Shown: piece by piece, positions 26,723-35,475 of the stretch
How the letters are laid out: each line of letters opens with the position of its first letter
How positions within the stretch are numbered: the stretch's first letter is position 1
Assembly: GCF_023502205.1 (NCBI RefSeq)
Contig: NZ_JAMFLG010000017.1
Coordinates: 38,678-102,677, forward strand
DNA: 64,000 nt
Reading direction: 5' to 3'
Origin: Aquiflexum sp. TKW24L
Lineage (GTDB): Bacteria > Bacteroidota > Bacteroidia > Cytophagales > Cyclobacteriaceae
The notes under the pieces: generated by a model
What the model saw: only the letters and a program-made list of their open reading frames with translations
What the model was told of the DNA's origin: nothing
Database searches by the model: none
Made by a program: the position numbers and the translations under genes

Positions 26723-27580
26723 ATGATCAAAAAATATTCGCTCGCAGTTTTGGTAATACTCCTTCTTCAGCATCCCCTATTTTCCCAAGTGGATACCATT
26801 GAGGTTTTCAGTAAGGCGATGAACAAATCGCTAAAAGGCGCTGTCGTCATGCCTGAAGGATATGCCAAAAGTGACAAATCCTATCCTACGGTCTATTTGC
26901 TTCATGGGGGATCAGGATCTTTTTCGGATTGGCATAAGAATACGACTGATCCAAGTCTTTTGCCCAATCTTGCCAATCGGTATGAGGTAATCATTGTCAC
27001 ACCTGGTGTCGGCCCGTCATCCTATTACTATGATAGCCCATTGCTTAATTCTGTCAGGTATGAGACTTATTTCATCAAAGAACTGATCCCATTCATCGAT
27101 AAAAACTACAGAACAATCAACGACCGGAAATCACGGGCAATTACAGGTTTGTCTATGGGAGGTCACGGATCTTTGATGCTCAGCGCCAAACACCCTGAAT
27201 TATTCATTATGGCAGGGAGTATGAGCGGGGTGATGAATATTGACACCAGGATGTGGAGAGTGCCTGAAGATTTTAGAAAATTACGCCATGAAGGCCAAAA
27301 AGCAATATTAGGGGATATCAGCTATGACTCCCCCTTCACTGAATATACTATTGTGGGCTTGGTAGATCGAATGAAAGAAAACGAAGTTTCCTTACTCATT
27401 GATTGTGGGGTAGATGACTTTCTGCTAGATACCAATAGACAAATCCATCAATTGCTACTTGATAACAATACCCCTCACGATTATACAGAAAGGCCCGGTG
27501 CCCATACTTGGGAGTATTGGACCGAGGCGCTACCTTTCCACATGCTATTTATCAATCGGGTGTTGATTAAGCAACCATAA
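26723..27580 (+). CDS. Exported esterase (putative esterase D family)
   Basis: 285 residues from the ATG at 26723, which places a signal peptide at the start (KKYSLAVLVILLLQHPLFSQ); an ATG at 26681 would add 14 residues before it. Alpha/beta hydrolase with GLSMGGHG (nucleophile Ser144), likely acid in DCGVDDFLLD and base in RPGAHTWEYW, preceded by the oxyanion-region YPTVYLLHGGSGS. Related to S-formylglutathione hydrolase and tributyrin esterases, but secreted. Its end overlaps the convergent pseudo-receiver gene by 14 bases. Confidence 0.9.
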   Translation: MIKKYSLAVLVILLLQHPLFSQVDTIEVFSKAMNKSLKGAVVMPEGYAKSDKSYPTVYLLHGGSGSFSDWHKNTTDPSLLPNLANRYEVIIVTPGVGPSSYYYDSPLLNSVRYETYFIKELIPFIDKNYRTINDRKSRAITGLSMGGHGSLMLSAKHPELFIMAGSMSGVMNIDTRMWRVPEDFRKLRHEGQKAILGDISYDSPFTEYTIVGLVDRMKENEVSLLIDCGVDDFLLDTNRQIHQLLLDNNTPHDYTERPGAHTWEYWTEALPFHMLFINRVLIKQP

Positions 27581-28004
27581 CTGCTACTTCTGACTCTCTT
27601 TGCAATAAAATCTCTTTCAATAACAGAGGGATTTTATCAAAATGTTTGACCTTGTCTACCACAAAATCAAATCCCTGATGAAGGTAAAGTTGCCTTAAGA
27701 GAGGTCCGATATTAGATTTACAAAGTACGATTGTGGCATGTGGGTTTAAAGTTTTTACTCTTTCGATGACTTGGTCTGGGGAGAATTTTACTGAACTCAT
27801 CTTGTAACAGATGTTGACAAAAACGAGGTTTGCTTCTTGATTAATTATTTTTTCCTCCATTGAATCCTGCGAGTAGACCGTCCCAAGATTTTCGACAAAA
27901 GGTAAGTGATTCAACATGTCTAGAATCTTAACCGTATTGCTAGGTGCAAAATCGTAAACAATAGCTTTGATGCGAGATTCGTCAGGCTGTAACATATGAG
28001 TCAT
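27567..28004 (-). CDS. Degenerate receiver-domain (pseudo-receiver) protein
   Basis: 145 residues with the size and strand pattern of a response-regulator receiver domain: IKAIVYDF (strand 1, acidic end), LVFVNICY (strand 3), ATIVLCK (strand 4) and FDFVVDK (strand 5 with Lys). The phospho-acceptor position appears to be Asn (about residue 64) instead of Asp, and one of the acidic pair is missing. It cannot be phosphorylated in the normal way. It lies next to a NarL-type response regulator and its sensor kinase on the same strand, so it may modulate them. The call is by pattern only. Confidence 0.6.
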   Translation of the reverse strand: MTHMLQPDESRIKAIVYDFAPSNTVKILDMLNHLPFVENLGTVYSQDSMEEKIINQEANLVFVNICYKMSSVKFSPDQVIERVKTLNPHATIVLCKSNIGPLLRQLYLHQGFDFVVDKVKHFDKIPLLLKEILLQRESEVAVMVA

Positions 28005-28087
28005 TTATTAACTCAAAATTACATCCTCACCAAACGAAGGATTATAGTCTAAAAAGCGATTCTCATGTAGTTGTTTGTACTACAAAT

Positions 28088-28711
28088 TCAAGCCAATCCA
28101 TTCTCGAAAACATATCTCAAGATCTCAGCATTATTTTGAAGATGGAGTTTTTCCAAAACCCTCAGCCTATAAGTACTTACTGTACTGACACTTAAACTCA
28201 GTTCACGGGCAATTACCGACACTGCCTTCCCAGAGGCGATCAACATCATTATCTCCATTTCTCTGTCAGATAATTTCTCATGGATGAATTCGGGTTCTTC
28301 CCCCAAGCTTTCGGCTAAGATTTCTGACACTTTTGGACTGATGTATTTTTTCCCTTCCATTACCTTTTCCACCGCCTTGACGAGTTCATCTCCGGCACTT
28401 TCCTTACTCACATACCCGGAGGCACCCGCCTTCAGAGTTCTCAGGGCATAATGTTCTTCAGCCTGCATGCTCAAGATTAAAATGGGTGTCTTTATCCCAG
28501 AGTTACGGGCCTGCTTCAACACATCTATGCCATTTCTTCCAGGCATAGAAATATCCAGTACGATGAGGTCCCATTTTTCCTGATTAATTTTTTTCACTGC
28601 ATCAATGCCAGAGCTCACTTCTTCCGTGAGTATTTTTGGGAAAGCATCTTTGAGCAATTGCACTATTCCTTTTCTGACTATTGGGTGATCATCTGCAATT
28701 AAGGCTTTCAT
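28088..28711 (-). CDS. NarL/LuxR-family response regulator
   Basis: 207 residues. The receiver domain (1-120) has the acidic pair in IADDH, phospho-acceptor Asp53 (VLDISMPGRNG), and the conserved Lys in GYVSKES. The C-terminal LuxR-type helix-turn-helix (LSDREMEIMMLIASG, then IARELSLSVSTVSTYR) is complete. Ten bases separate it from the upstream sensor kinase gene, so they form a two-component pair. Target genes are not visible; the adjacent acylase and esterase are candidates only by position. Confidence 0.95.
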   Translation of the reverse strand: MKALIADDHPIVRKGIVQLLKDAFPKILTEEVSSGIDAVKKINQEKWDLIVLDISMPGRNGIDVLKQARNSGIKTPILILSMQAEEHYALRTLKAGASGYVSKESAGDELVKAVEKVMEGKKYISPKVSEILAESLGEEPEFIHEKLSDREMEIMMLIASGKAVSVIARELSLSVSTVSTYRLRVLEKLHLQNNAEILRYVFENGLA

Positions 28712-28721
28712 ATTTTATGGT

Positions 28722-29738
28722 TTAATATGGAATGAACAGGGTTATTTTGGTACCTTCTCCATGTGCTGACTGAATCTTAAAATCCCCGCCGAAACTTTCC
28801 GCCCGCTCCTGCATCCCTAGGATACCGAGTGATTTGGTATCTTTTAAAATTATAGGATCAAAGCCCAATCCATTGTCAAAAATGCTCAGCCACACTCCTT
28901 CAGATTTAAAAAACACCCCAACCTTGACATGGCTGCATTTGGAGTGTCTCATGATATTGGTCAGGCATTCCTGAAAAACCCTGAAAACTGCAGTAGCTTT
29001 CTGGTTATCCATGGGTTTTTCTACACCTTCATATTGGAAGAAAATGGGGATCCTACCTGACTTGGTAAACTCTTCTGCCTGCCACTCCAATGCTGCAAGG
29101 AGTCCAAAATCGTCCAATATTCCAGGCCTTAGATTTCGGGAAATATTCCTTATCGTGCTTACCGTTCTTTCTATCTGCTTCAGGACAACATGCAGCTTTT
29201 CCTTAGCAAAATCATCGAGATCAGGACTTTTTTTCAAAATGAAATCAATCTCCATCTTCATTCCTGTAAGTCGCTGCCCTAGTTGATCATGGATCTCACG
29301 TGAAAGAAGCGCCCTTTCATCCTCCCTGATTTTTTGCGATTGGGAATTTAGGTTTTTAATAGCCAAATAGTCCTGCCTGTACTTTTCCCCGATTTCTTTT
29401 CTCTCTGTAATGTCATCAAAATAAAGAATGACAGAATTACCTTGGCCAAAAATTTTAACCCCCACACAAACTAGCTTTGTACCATCCAACATTTCCACCT
29501 CAAGAGAAGAAGTTGAATTATCCGACTTGAATTTCGATACGAGGTCAAAAATCAATGGTTCTATTTTCAGTGTTGAAAATTCCTTTCCACAAACTTTATT
29601 TTGATTTACACCAAGAAAAACTGAAGCCTGTTGATTGATGTAAATGATTTTCTCATCCCCATCCAACACCATTAGTCCTGAAGCTACATTGTCCAGAAGT
29701 GTAAGAACTTTCAAAGCATCTAATTCATTATTTAACAT
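28722..29738 (-). CDS. PAS-domain sensor histidine kinase (HisKA_3 type)
   Basis: 338 residues. A PAS domain at about 8-115 (GLMVLDGDEKIIYIN), a coiled segment, then a HisKA_3 dimerisation domain with phospho-acceptor His150 (LSREIHDQLGQRL), and a GHKL ATPase with ECLTNIMRHS (N box), DNGLGFD (G1) and GILGMQERAESFGG (G2). There is no transmembrane segment, so it senses something in the cytosol through the PAS domain, possibly redox, oxygen or a small ligand. It is co-transcribed with the NarL-type regulator. Confidence 0.94.
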   Translation of the reverse strand: MLNNELDALKVLTLLDNVASGLMVLDGDEKIIYINQQASVFLGVNQNKVCGKEFSTLKIEPLIFDLVSKFKSDNSTSSLEVEMLDGTKLVCVGVKIFGQGNSVILYFDDITERKEIGEKYRQDYLAIKNLNSQSQKIREDERALLSREIHDQLGQRLTGMKMEIDFILKKSPDLDDFAKEKLHVVLKQIERTVSTIRNISRNLRPGILDDFGLLAALEWQAEEFTKSGRIPIFFQYEGVEKPMDNQKATAVFRVFQECLTNIMRHSKCSHVKVGVFFKSEGVWLSIFDNGLGFDPIILKDTKSLGILGMQERAESFGGDFKIQSAHGEGTKITLFIPY

Positions 29739-29963
29739 TTGATTCTTCTATTTATCCATTCAATAGTAATTCAACCTATAATAGTCACGGAAGCCTCTCC
29801 CAGTAATTATAAAATTGGGACCAAATCAATAATCAAAGGGTCAATATGGGAATTTCAGCCTGATTTCTTTAAAATTATCTAGAAAGTTAATTAAATCAAT
29901 CTTTGAGGGCGAGATCGGAAACTAATTGATCGTGTATAAATCCGCCATTTAGCTAAAATGCTG

Positions 29964-29993
29964 TTGTTTGCAAAAGCCAAATCACTATTTTAG
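29964..29993 (+). promoter_or_regulatory. Predicted promoter of the S45 acylase gene
   Basis: TTG (29964-29966), 19 bases, then TATTTTAG (29986-29993), one base off TAnnTTTG. The ATG at 30017 follows 23 bases later. The rest of the 278-base gap from 29739 shows no other element. Confidence 0.35.
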
Positions 29994-30016
29994 CCCGTCA
30001 GTAAATCCAATTCAGA

Positions 30017-32191
30017 ATGCTTAAAAAAACCTTATTATTCATCTCCCTTCTTGGGATATGTTCCCATTCTTTCTCCCAAAGTGAAACCACAAAATGGCAA
30101 CAGAGGTCCCAAAACACAGAGATTATCAGGGACCAATGGGGCATTCCCCATGTCTATGGAAAAACCGATGCCGATGCTGTTTTTGGGATGGTCTATGCCC
30201 AATGTGAGGACGATTTCAACCGGGTTGAAGTCAACTTTATCAATGCCTTGGGCAGAATGGCAGAGGTGGAAGGAAGTAATATGCTATTCAATGACTTCAG
30301 GATGAAGCTGTATATCGACGAAGAAGTAGTCAAAAGCGAATACCTGAATTCCCCAGAATGGCTCAAAAAACTGATGGACGCATGGGCCGACGGAATCAAT
30401 TATTACCTCCATACCCATCCTGAAGTCAAACCCAAATTGCTCACCAAATTTGAACCATGGATGGCCTTGACTTTCAGTGAGGGCAGTATCGGTGGAGATA
30501 TTGAGACCATTTCCACCAACCAGTTGAAAGCTTTTTATGGAAAAGAACCACTTTCTGACCTTGTTTTGGAAGAGCGGGATTGGGACACTGAACCACGGGG
30601 CAGCAATGGTTTTGCAATCGCACCCCAACTTTCGAAAAGTGGAAAGGCGCTGCTTTTGATCAATCCACATACTTCTTTTTACTTCCGTCCTGAGGTGCAC
30701 ATGGTGAGTGAAGAAGGCCTCAATGCCTACGGTGCTGTGACCTGGGGACAGTTTTTTATCTATCAGGGATTCAATGAATACAACGGATGGATACATACTT
30801 CCAGCAAAGCCGATGCGATAGACCATTATGCACTGACTGTAGAAAACAGAAAAGGAAAGTACCATTACCAGTTTGGAAAGAAATGGCTTCCCCTGACAGA
30901 AAAACAAATCAAACTCAAATACAAAGCCGATGATCAAGTCCTTGAAAAAGAAATCACGGCCTATTACAGCCATCATGGACCTGTAATCAGGGAAGAAAAT
31001 GGAAAATGGATCGCCATCGCACTGATGGTGGAAAGGGAAAAAGCTTTGATCCAATCATTTTCGAGAACAAAAACCAAAAACCACCAAGAGTTCATGGCCA
31101 CCATGGCGCTCAAAACCAACTCTTCCAACAATACAGTCTATGCAGATAAAGACGGGAATATCGTCTACTACCACGGAAATTTTATCCCAATAAGAGACCC
31201 GAAATTTGATTGGAGAAATATAGTGGATGGCAGCAATCCCGCTACCGATTGGAAAGGACTTCATGAGGTAGAAGAGATGCTTTGGATCAAAAACCCCGAA
31301 AACGGATGGATCCAAAATTGTAATTCAGATCCATTTACTGCGGCTGGATCTTTTTCTCCCAAAAGAGAAAATTATCCTGCCTATATGGCTTGGGACGTGG
31401 AAAATGCACGGGGACTGAATGCCGTCCGAGTTTTGACTGGTAAAAAGGATTTCACTTTGGAATCCCTGATAGCCACAGCTTATGATCCCAAGCTCATGGC
31501 TTTTGAGCCGCTGATTCCTTCCTTGGAAGATGCATATGAAAGATTGTCGGATTCAGATGTCAGAAAAGCAAAACTCAAAGACCCTATGGCGGCGATTTCA
31601 AATTGGGACCGAAATACCGGAATCAAATCCGTGGGCACTTCCTTGGCGGTATTTTGGGGAAACCAACTCCTAATGGATGCCAGAGAAATGGACAGGCCTT
31701 GGGATGCCTATGTCTTTGATTTTCTTGCCAAAGAAACCTCAGACAATATGAGGCTCGCTGCATTTGAAAAAGCTGTCGATCAATTGACAGCGGATTTTGG
31801 CACATGGAATACCCCTTGGGGAGAGATCAACAGGTTTCAGCGTATCACCAATGACATTCAGGGAAGGTTTGACGACAGCTTCCCAAGCTTACCCATCGGT
31901 TATAATTCTTCACTTTGGGGTTCATTGGCGGCGTATGGCAGCAGGGCATATCCCAATACGAAGAAATGGTACGGAAATGTCGGCAACAGCTTTGTGGCTG
32001 TGGTGGAGTTTGGAGACAAAGTCAAAGCCAAAAGCCTCCTTGCAGGCGGTCAAAGCGGCAATCCCTTCTCTCCCCACTTTGTAGACCAAGCAGAAAGATA
32101 CAGCCAAGGGGAATTCAAAGAGGTGAGTTTTTATAGGGAAGATGTGCTGAAAAACTCTCGGTATACATACAAGCCGGGGATGAGGGAGTAG
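30017..32191 (+). CDS. Exported penicillin acylase-family amidohydrolase (S45, Ntn hydrolase)
   Basis: 724 residues with a signal peptide (1-20, ends SHSFSQ). The precursor has the order alpha chain, spacer, beta chain. The new N-terminal nucleophile after self-cleavage should be Ser196 in PRGSNGFAI; the conserved NPHTSFYFRPEVH follows 30 residues later. Members hydrolyse amide bonds of beta-lactam side chains, acyl-homoserine lactones or other acyl amides in the periplasm. The sequence cannot tell which. Complete length for the family; no damage seen. Confidence 0.93.
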   Translation: MLKKTLLFISLLGICSHSFSQSETTKWQQRSQNTEIIRDQWGIPHVYGKTDADAVFGMVYAQCEDDFNRVEVNFINALGRMAEVEGSNMLFNDFRMKLYIDEEVVKSEYLNSPEWLKKLMDAWADGINYYLHTHPEVKPKLLTKFEPWMALTFSEGSIGGDIETISTNQLKAFYGKEPLSDLVLEERDWDTEPRGSNGFAIAPQLSKSGKALLLINPHTSFYFRPEVHMVSEEGLNAYGAVTWGQFFIYQGFNEYNGWIHTSSKADAIDHYALTVENRKGKYHYQFGKKWLPLTEKQIKLKYKADDQVLEKEITAYYSHHGPVIREENGKWIAIALMVEREKALIQSFSRTKTKNHQEFMATMALKTNSSNNTVYADKDGNIVYYHGNFIPIRDPKFDWRNIVDGSNPATDWKGLHEVEEMLWIKNPENGWIQNCNSDPFTAAGSFSPKRENYPAYMAWDVENARGLNAVRVLTGKKDFTLESLIATAYDPKLMAFEPLIPSLEDAYERLSDSDVRKAKLKDPMAAISNWDRNTGIKSVGTSLAVFWGNQLLMDAREMDRPWDAYVFDFLAKETSDNMRLAAFEKAVDQLTADFGTWNTPWGEINRFQRITNDIQGRFDDSFPSLPIGYNSSLWGSLAAYGSRAYPNTKKWYGNVGNSFVAVVEFGDKVKAKSLLAGGQSGNPFSPHFVDQAERYSQGEFKEVSFYREDVLKNSRYTYKPGMRE

Positions 32192-32250
32192 TTCTCAGTA
32201 GGCTTCGCAGTTGGCAGTGTCTCGACAAATCTTCATTTAACTTTGCGAAA

Positions 32251-32300
32251 TTGAATTACAAATTCAAAATGATAGGAAGGCGTAATTTCAAATTACGCCT
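32251..32300. repeat. Two adjacent perfect palindromes
   Basis: TTGAATT-ACA-AATTCAA (32251-32267) and, ten bases later, AGGCGTAATT-TCA-AATTACGCCT (32278-32300). Neither is followed by a T run, so they are not classical terminators. They share the core AATT-N3-AATT and may be a dispersed palindromic element or an operator pair. Confidence 0.6.
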
Positions 32301-32464
32301 AGCGCTGTATTGATCTTTTAAAAGCCAAATATCTCATCCAAATCAAAGCCCTAAAAACCAATCTCCCCGAAAAGCAACTTTATCCATTTGCCTGAAAAAT
32401 TTAACATCAGAATATTTCTATCTAGGGACCAATACTTCTATATTTAGAACCAAATCAGACTTTT

Positions 32465-33667
32465 ATGAACCAAAACTTCACCTCCACCACCCTGACTGAG
32501 TCGGCAGCATTTGACACCGTCACGGTCACCCGCGTGATTCCCACGTATGTCTATGCCACCGTTTTTGCTTCCCTGTGCATCGCTGTCGGATTGCAATGGG
32601 ACATTTCCTGGCACATGAGTGTGGGTCGGGATGGCTTGTTTTCTCCGCCGCATATTTTGATTTATTTGGGAGCGGTGATCGCAGGTGTGTTTTCGGGGAT
32701 CAAAGTGTTGAAAACCAGCTTTTGGGGTTCCAAAGAAGAAAAGTCCCAAAGCATCAGATTTTGGGGGATTTTCCATGGATCCTTGGGAGCGATGTTTTGC
32801 GTTTGGGGGGCATTTGCGATGTTGACCTCCGCTCCTTTTGATGATTGGTGGCACAATACCTATGGTCTTGATGTAAAAATCCTCTCTCCTCCCCATGCTT
32901 TGTTGGGGCTTGGGATGATGATGATCCAATTTGGCGCCATGATCTCTGTGATCGCTGCCCAAAATAAATTGGGAGAAAAAATGGATGCCCGAACCAAATC
33001 CCACCTGCAATGGATGTACGCCTTATCCGCAGGGTTTTTGTTGGTGATGGTCTATACGCTCGTGTCTGAGTATTTCTTCTTGAATATGCTTCATGGGGTC
33101 TTGCCTTATCAGATCGCCGCATTGATGTTTCCATTGTTTTTGATTTCCATCTCATTTGCCTCTCCTTATCGATTTGCCGCTACCAAAATGGCTTTGATTT
33201 ATACCTTTGTCATGGCAGCTATGGTATGGATCATGCCCTTGTTTCCTGCCGAACCCAAGCTCAGCCCGGTCTTCAATTACATCACGCGGTTTCAGCCTTT
33301 TCATTTTCCCGTTCTCCTGATTGTGCCGGCGATTGCCATTGACTATGCCATCGAAAAATGGAGAAATTCCAACAAGTGGCTTTTGGCAGTCCTACTTTCC
33401 CTGATCTTTGTTGTCTGTTTTACTCCTGTACAATGGTATTTTTCTGAAGTTTTGATTTCTGAAATCGGCAGAGGTTGGTTCTTTGGCAGGTTTTCTTGGC
33501 CCTATTTTGCCAATCCAAGCTACGAATTCAGGTATCAGTTCAACCCCAATTTCTCTACCTATGGTTGGGATCTGATCAAAGGTCTGGCGATAGCAGTGGG
33601 CATTGGAATCCTGACTTCAAGAGTCGGACTTGCTTGGGGCAATTGGATGAAGCAGGTGAAAAGATAG
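32465..33667 (+). CDS. Polytopic membrane protein with duplicated WH...SPPH motif, unknown family
   Basis: 400 residues with about ten hydrophobic segments. Two copies of a motif stand out: DISWHMSVGRDGLFSPPH at about 47-64 and DDWWHNTYGLDVKILSPPH at about 126-144, each at the start of a membrane segment and each followed by L..LG. Duplicated Trp-His and Pro-Pro-His suggest a metal or haem site, or a proton path. The adjacent downstream gene, three bases away, also carries a duplicated histidine motif. I do not recognise the family. By eye its codons look richer in G and C than those of neighbouring operons. Confidence 0.8.
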   Translation: MNQNFTSTTLTESAAFDTVTVTRVIPTYVYATVFASLCIAVGLQWDISWHMSVGRDGLFSPPHILIYLGAVIAGVFSGIKVLKTSFWGSKEEKSQSIRFWGIFHGSLGAMFCVWGAFAMLTSAPFDDWWHNTYGLDVKILSPPHALLGLGMMMIQFGAMISVIAAQNKLGEKMDARTKSHLQWMYALSAGFLLVMVYTLVSEYFFLNMLHGVLPYQIAALMFPLFLISISFASPYRFAATKMALIYTFVMAAMVWIMPLFPAEPKLSPVFNYITRFQPFHFPVLLIVPAIAIDYAIEKWRNSNKWLLAVLLSLIFVVCFTPVQWYFSEVLISEIGRGWFFGRFSWPYFANPSYEFRYQFNPNFSTYGWDLIKGLAIAVGIGILTSRVGLAWGNWMKQVKR

Positions 33668-33670
33668 ATT

Positions 33671-35311
33671 ATGAAAAGAAAACTAGTATTGCCTTTTCTC
33701 TTATTGCTGTGGTGTACGGCGAGTAGCCACATCGGAAGTCCGGGTGTCATTTATGAAGGTCTTCTAGGCCCGTATCGCATCCTAGCCAATATTATCCCTG
33801 CGGAAGTCGTCCCCGGAATCGCGCGGGTGACGATCATCATTCCCGAAAATCCTGACAATATCATCCTCGAGGTGCGGCCTGTTTATTGGTCTGCAGGCCT
33901 GAAAGGAACTCCCAAAGCCGACCCCATGGTGGCAGTTCCTGGTGAACCTGGAAAGTATGAAGGCGAATTGTGGTTTATGAATTCGGGAACTTCGAGTGTG
34001 CAGGTGATAATGCAAGCCAATGGGGAAACTTTTGAAGCGATCGTTCCTGTCATGGCTTGGCCCACAGCCAAAAATTCCATGACCTCCGAGTTGGGCATTC
34101 CATTGGCAATTTTGGGGATATTTTTGGTCATCCTGATGGTGACCATCATCTCCTCAGCGATGAGTGACAGCATCAGGGAACCGGGAAAAGACAGGAATCC
34201 GGCTGTCGACAGAAGAAGAAAATATGGCATTGCCATCGGGTCAGTCATCATGCTCTTGGTCCTTTGGGGAGGAAAAACCTGGTGGGATTCCGAGTCAGAA
34301 AAATACAACGACTACCTTTTCAAACCCATCGAAGCCAATTCGCGGATTGAATCAGAATCTGGAGAAAATTACCTCCACTTAGCAATAGACACCGCTACCC
34401 TCAAGCAAGGTAAAACCTCACGAAAACTCAGTCTGATAGTTCCTGACCACGGCAAGTTGATGCATTTGTTTTTGATCAGAAAGGGTGATCTGGATGTGTT
34501 TGCACACCTGCACCCTGAGCGGTTGGACTCCCTGAACTTCAAGGTAAAATTGCCTTCCATCCCTGCCGGCGATTACCATGTGTATGCGGATATCACCCGG
34601 TTCACAGGTTTTTCTGAAACCATCATCTCGGATTTTACCATTCCTGAAAACTCCAATTTCCAGCTCATTTCCAATACAGATGTTATATTGGGACGGGACG
34701 ATACCTATACCTTTTCCAATCCTGTTTCAGGTAAAAAGACCTCCTTGGATGGGGATATCATGATTTGCGGCAAACCCGGGATCAAAACCGATTTGCCGGG
34801 TGGATACTCGGCAGTTTGGGAAACTGATGGAGAAAATTTTGAAACCGGCACCCTCTACAACCTTGATTTTGCGCTTTTTGATCCGGAAGGAAATGCTGCC
34901 AAGCTTGAACCCTATCTCGGCATGATGGGCCATGCCGTGGTCCTGAAACACGATGGTTCTGTGTACATTCACCTCCACCCTACCGGCAATTATTCCATGG
35001 GTTCGCAACAGATGCTCCTCGAAAGATTTGAATCAGGCAAAATAGGCATGCAAAATTTGCCGACAGGGCTGAGCTTTCCAGACAGCATCGATGGTGTGAT
35101 CAAAGTTTTGAACCAAATGCCAGAAAAGGAACGTGACAGTCTCCTGATGGGAAATATGGTTCACCTCGACCCAAGCGATCCCGAACATATAGAGCACAGC
35201 ATGGTCAGCTTCCCCTATGCCTTTCCCCAACCCGGCAATTACAGGGTCTGGGTTCAGGTAAAAATCGATGGAAGGATTGTAAATGGGGCTTTTGATGTGG
35301 AAGTGGAGTAG
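33671..35311 (+). CDS. Membrane-anchored periplasmic protein with two MH...HLHP modules, unknown family
   Basis: 546 residues. Signal-like N-terminus, then a beta-rich domain (about 25-130, PYRILANIIPAEVVPG) reminiscent of FixH/YtkA-type domains, hydrophobic segments at about 142-163 and 187-203, and a large extracytoplasmic part. That part holds two similar motifs: MHLFLIRKGDLDVFAHLHP (about residues 257-275) and GHAVVLKHDGSVYIHLHP (about 420-440). HLHP modules of this kind occur in proteins linked with metal handling, but the link is weak. It begins three bases after the polytopic membrane protein gene. Function unknown. Confidence 0.8.
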   Translation: MKRKLVLPFLLLLWCTASSHIGSPGVIYEGLLGPYRILANIIPAEVVPGIARVTIIIPENPDNIILEVRPVYWSAGLKGTPKADPMVAVPGEPGKYEGELWFMNSGTSSVQVIMQANGETFEAIVPVMAWPTAKNSMTSELGIPLAILGIFLVILMVTIISSAMSDSIREPGKDRNPAVDRRRKYGIAIGSVIMLLVLWGGKTWWDSESEKYNDYLFKPIEANSRIESESGENYLHLAIDTATLKQGKTSRKLSLIVPDHGKLMHLFLIRKGDLDVFAHLHPERLDSLNFKVKLPSIPAGDYHVYADITRFTGFSETIISDFTIPENSNFQLISNTDVILGRDDTYTFSNPVSGKKTSLDGDIMICGKPGIKTDLPGGYSAVWETDGENFETGTLYNLDFALFDPEGNAAKLEPYLGMMGHAVVLKHDGSVYIHLHPTGNYSMGSQQMLLERFESGKIGMQNLPTGLSFPDSIDGVIKVLNQMPEKERDSLLMGNMVHLDPSDPEHIEHSMVSFPYAFPQPGNYRVWVQVKIDGRIVNGAFDVEVE

Positions 35312-35320
35312 AGGAGTGAG

Positions 35321-35365
35321 AAATTTAACGAGCTTGTTCACACCACCAAAACATGCCTGTCCTAA
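35321..35365. repeat. 45-nt imperfect direct repeat, copy A
   Basis: Matches 36371-36415 at 38 of 45 positions, in the same orientation, exactly 1,050 bases apart. Copy A lies just after the stop of the preceding membrane protein gene. The two copies bracket the collagen-like lipoprotein gene. Confidence 0.75.
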
Positions 35366-35405
35366 TGAAATCATTGATTTTATAATTTTTAAAACATCAT
35401 TTCAA

Positions 35406-35435
35406 TAAAAAAACCGCCAAAAATCTTGGCGGTTT
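35406..35435 (-). terminator. Terminator of the collagen-like gene
   Basis: Perfect 10-bp stem AAACCGCCAA / TTGGCGGTTT (35411-35420 with 35426-35435); on the minus strand it runs into a T-rich tract. It lies 41 bases downstream of the gene. Confidence 0.82.
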
Positions 35436-35475
35436 AACTAAAACTGATGAAATAAATTCCTTTCGGTGCCTATAA

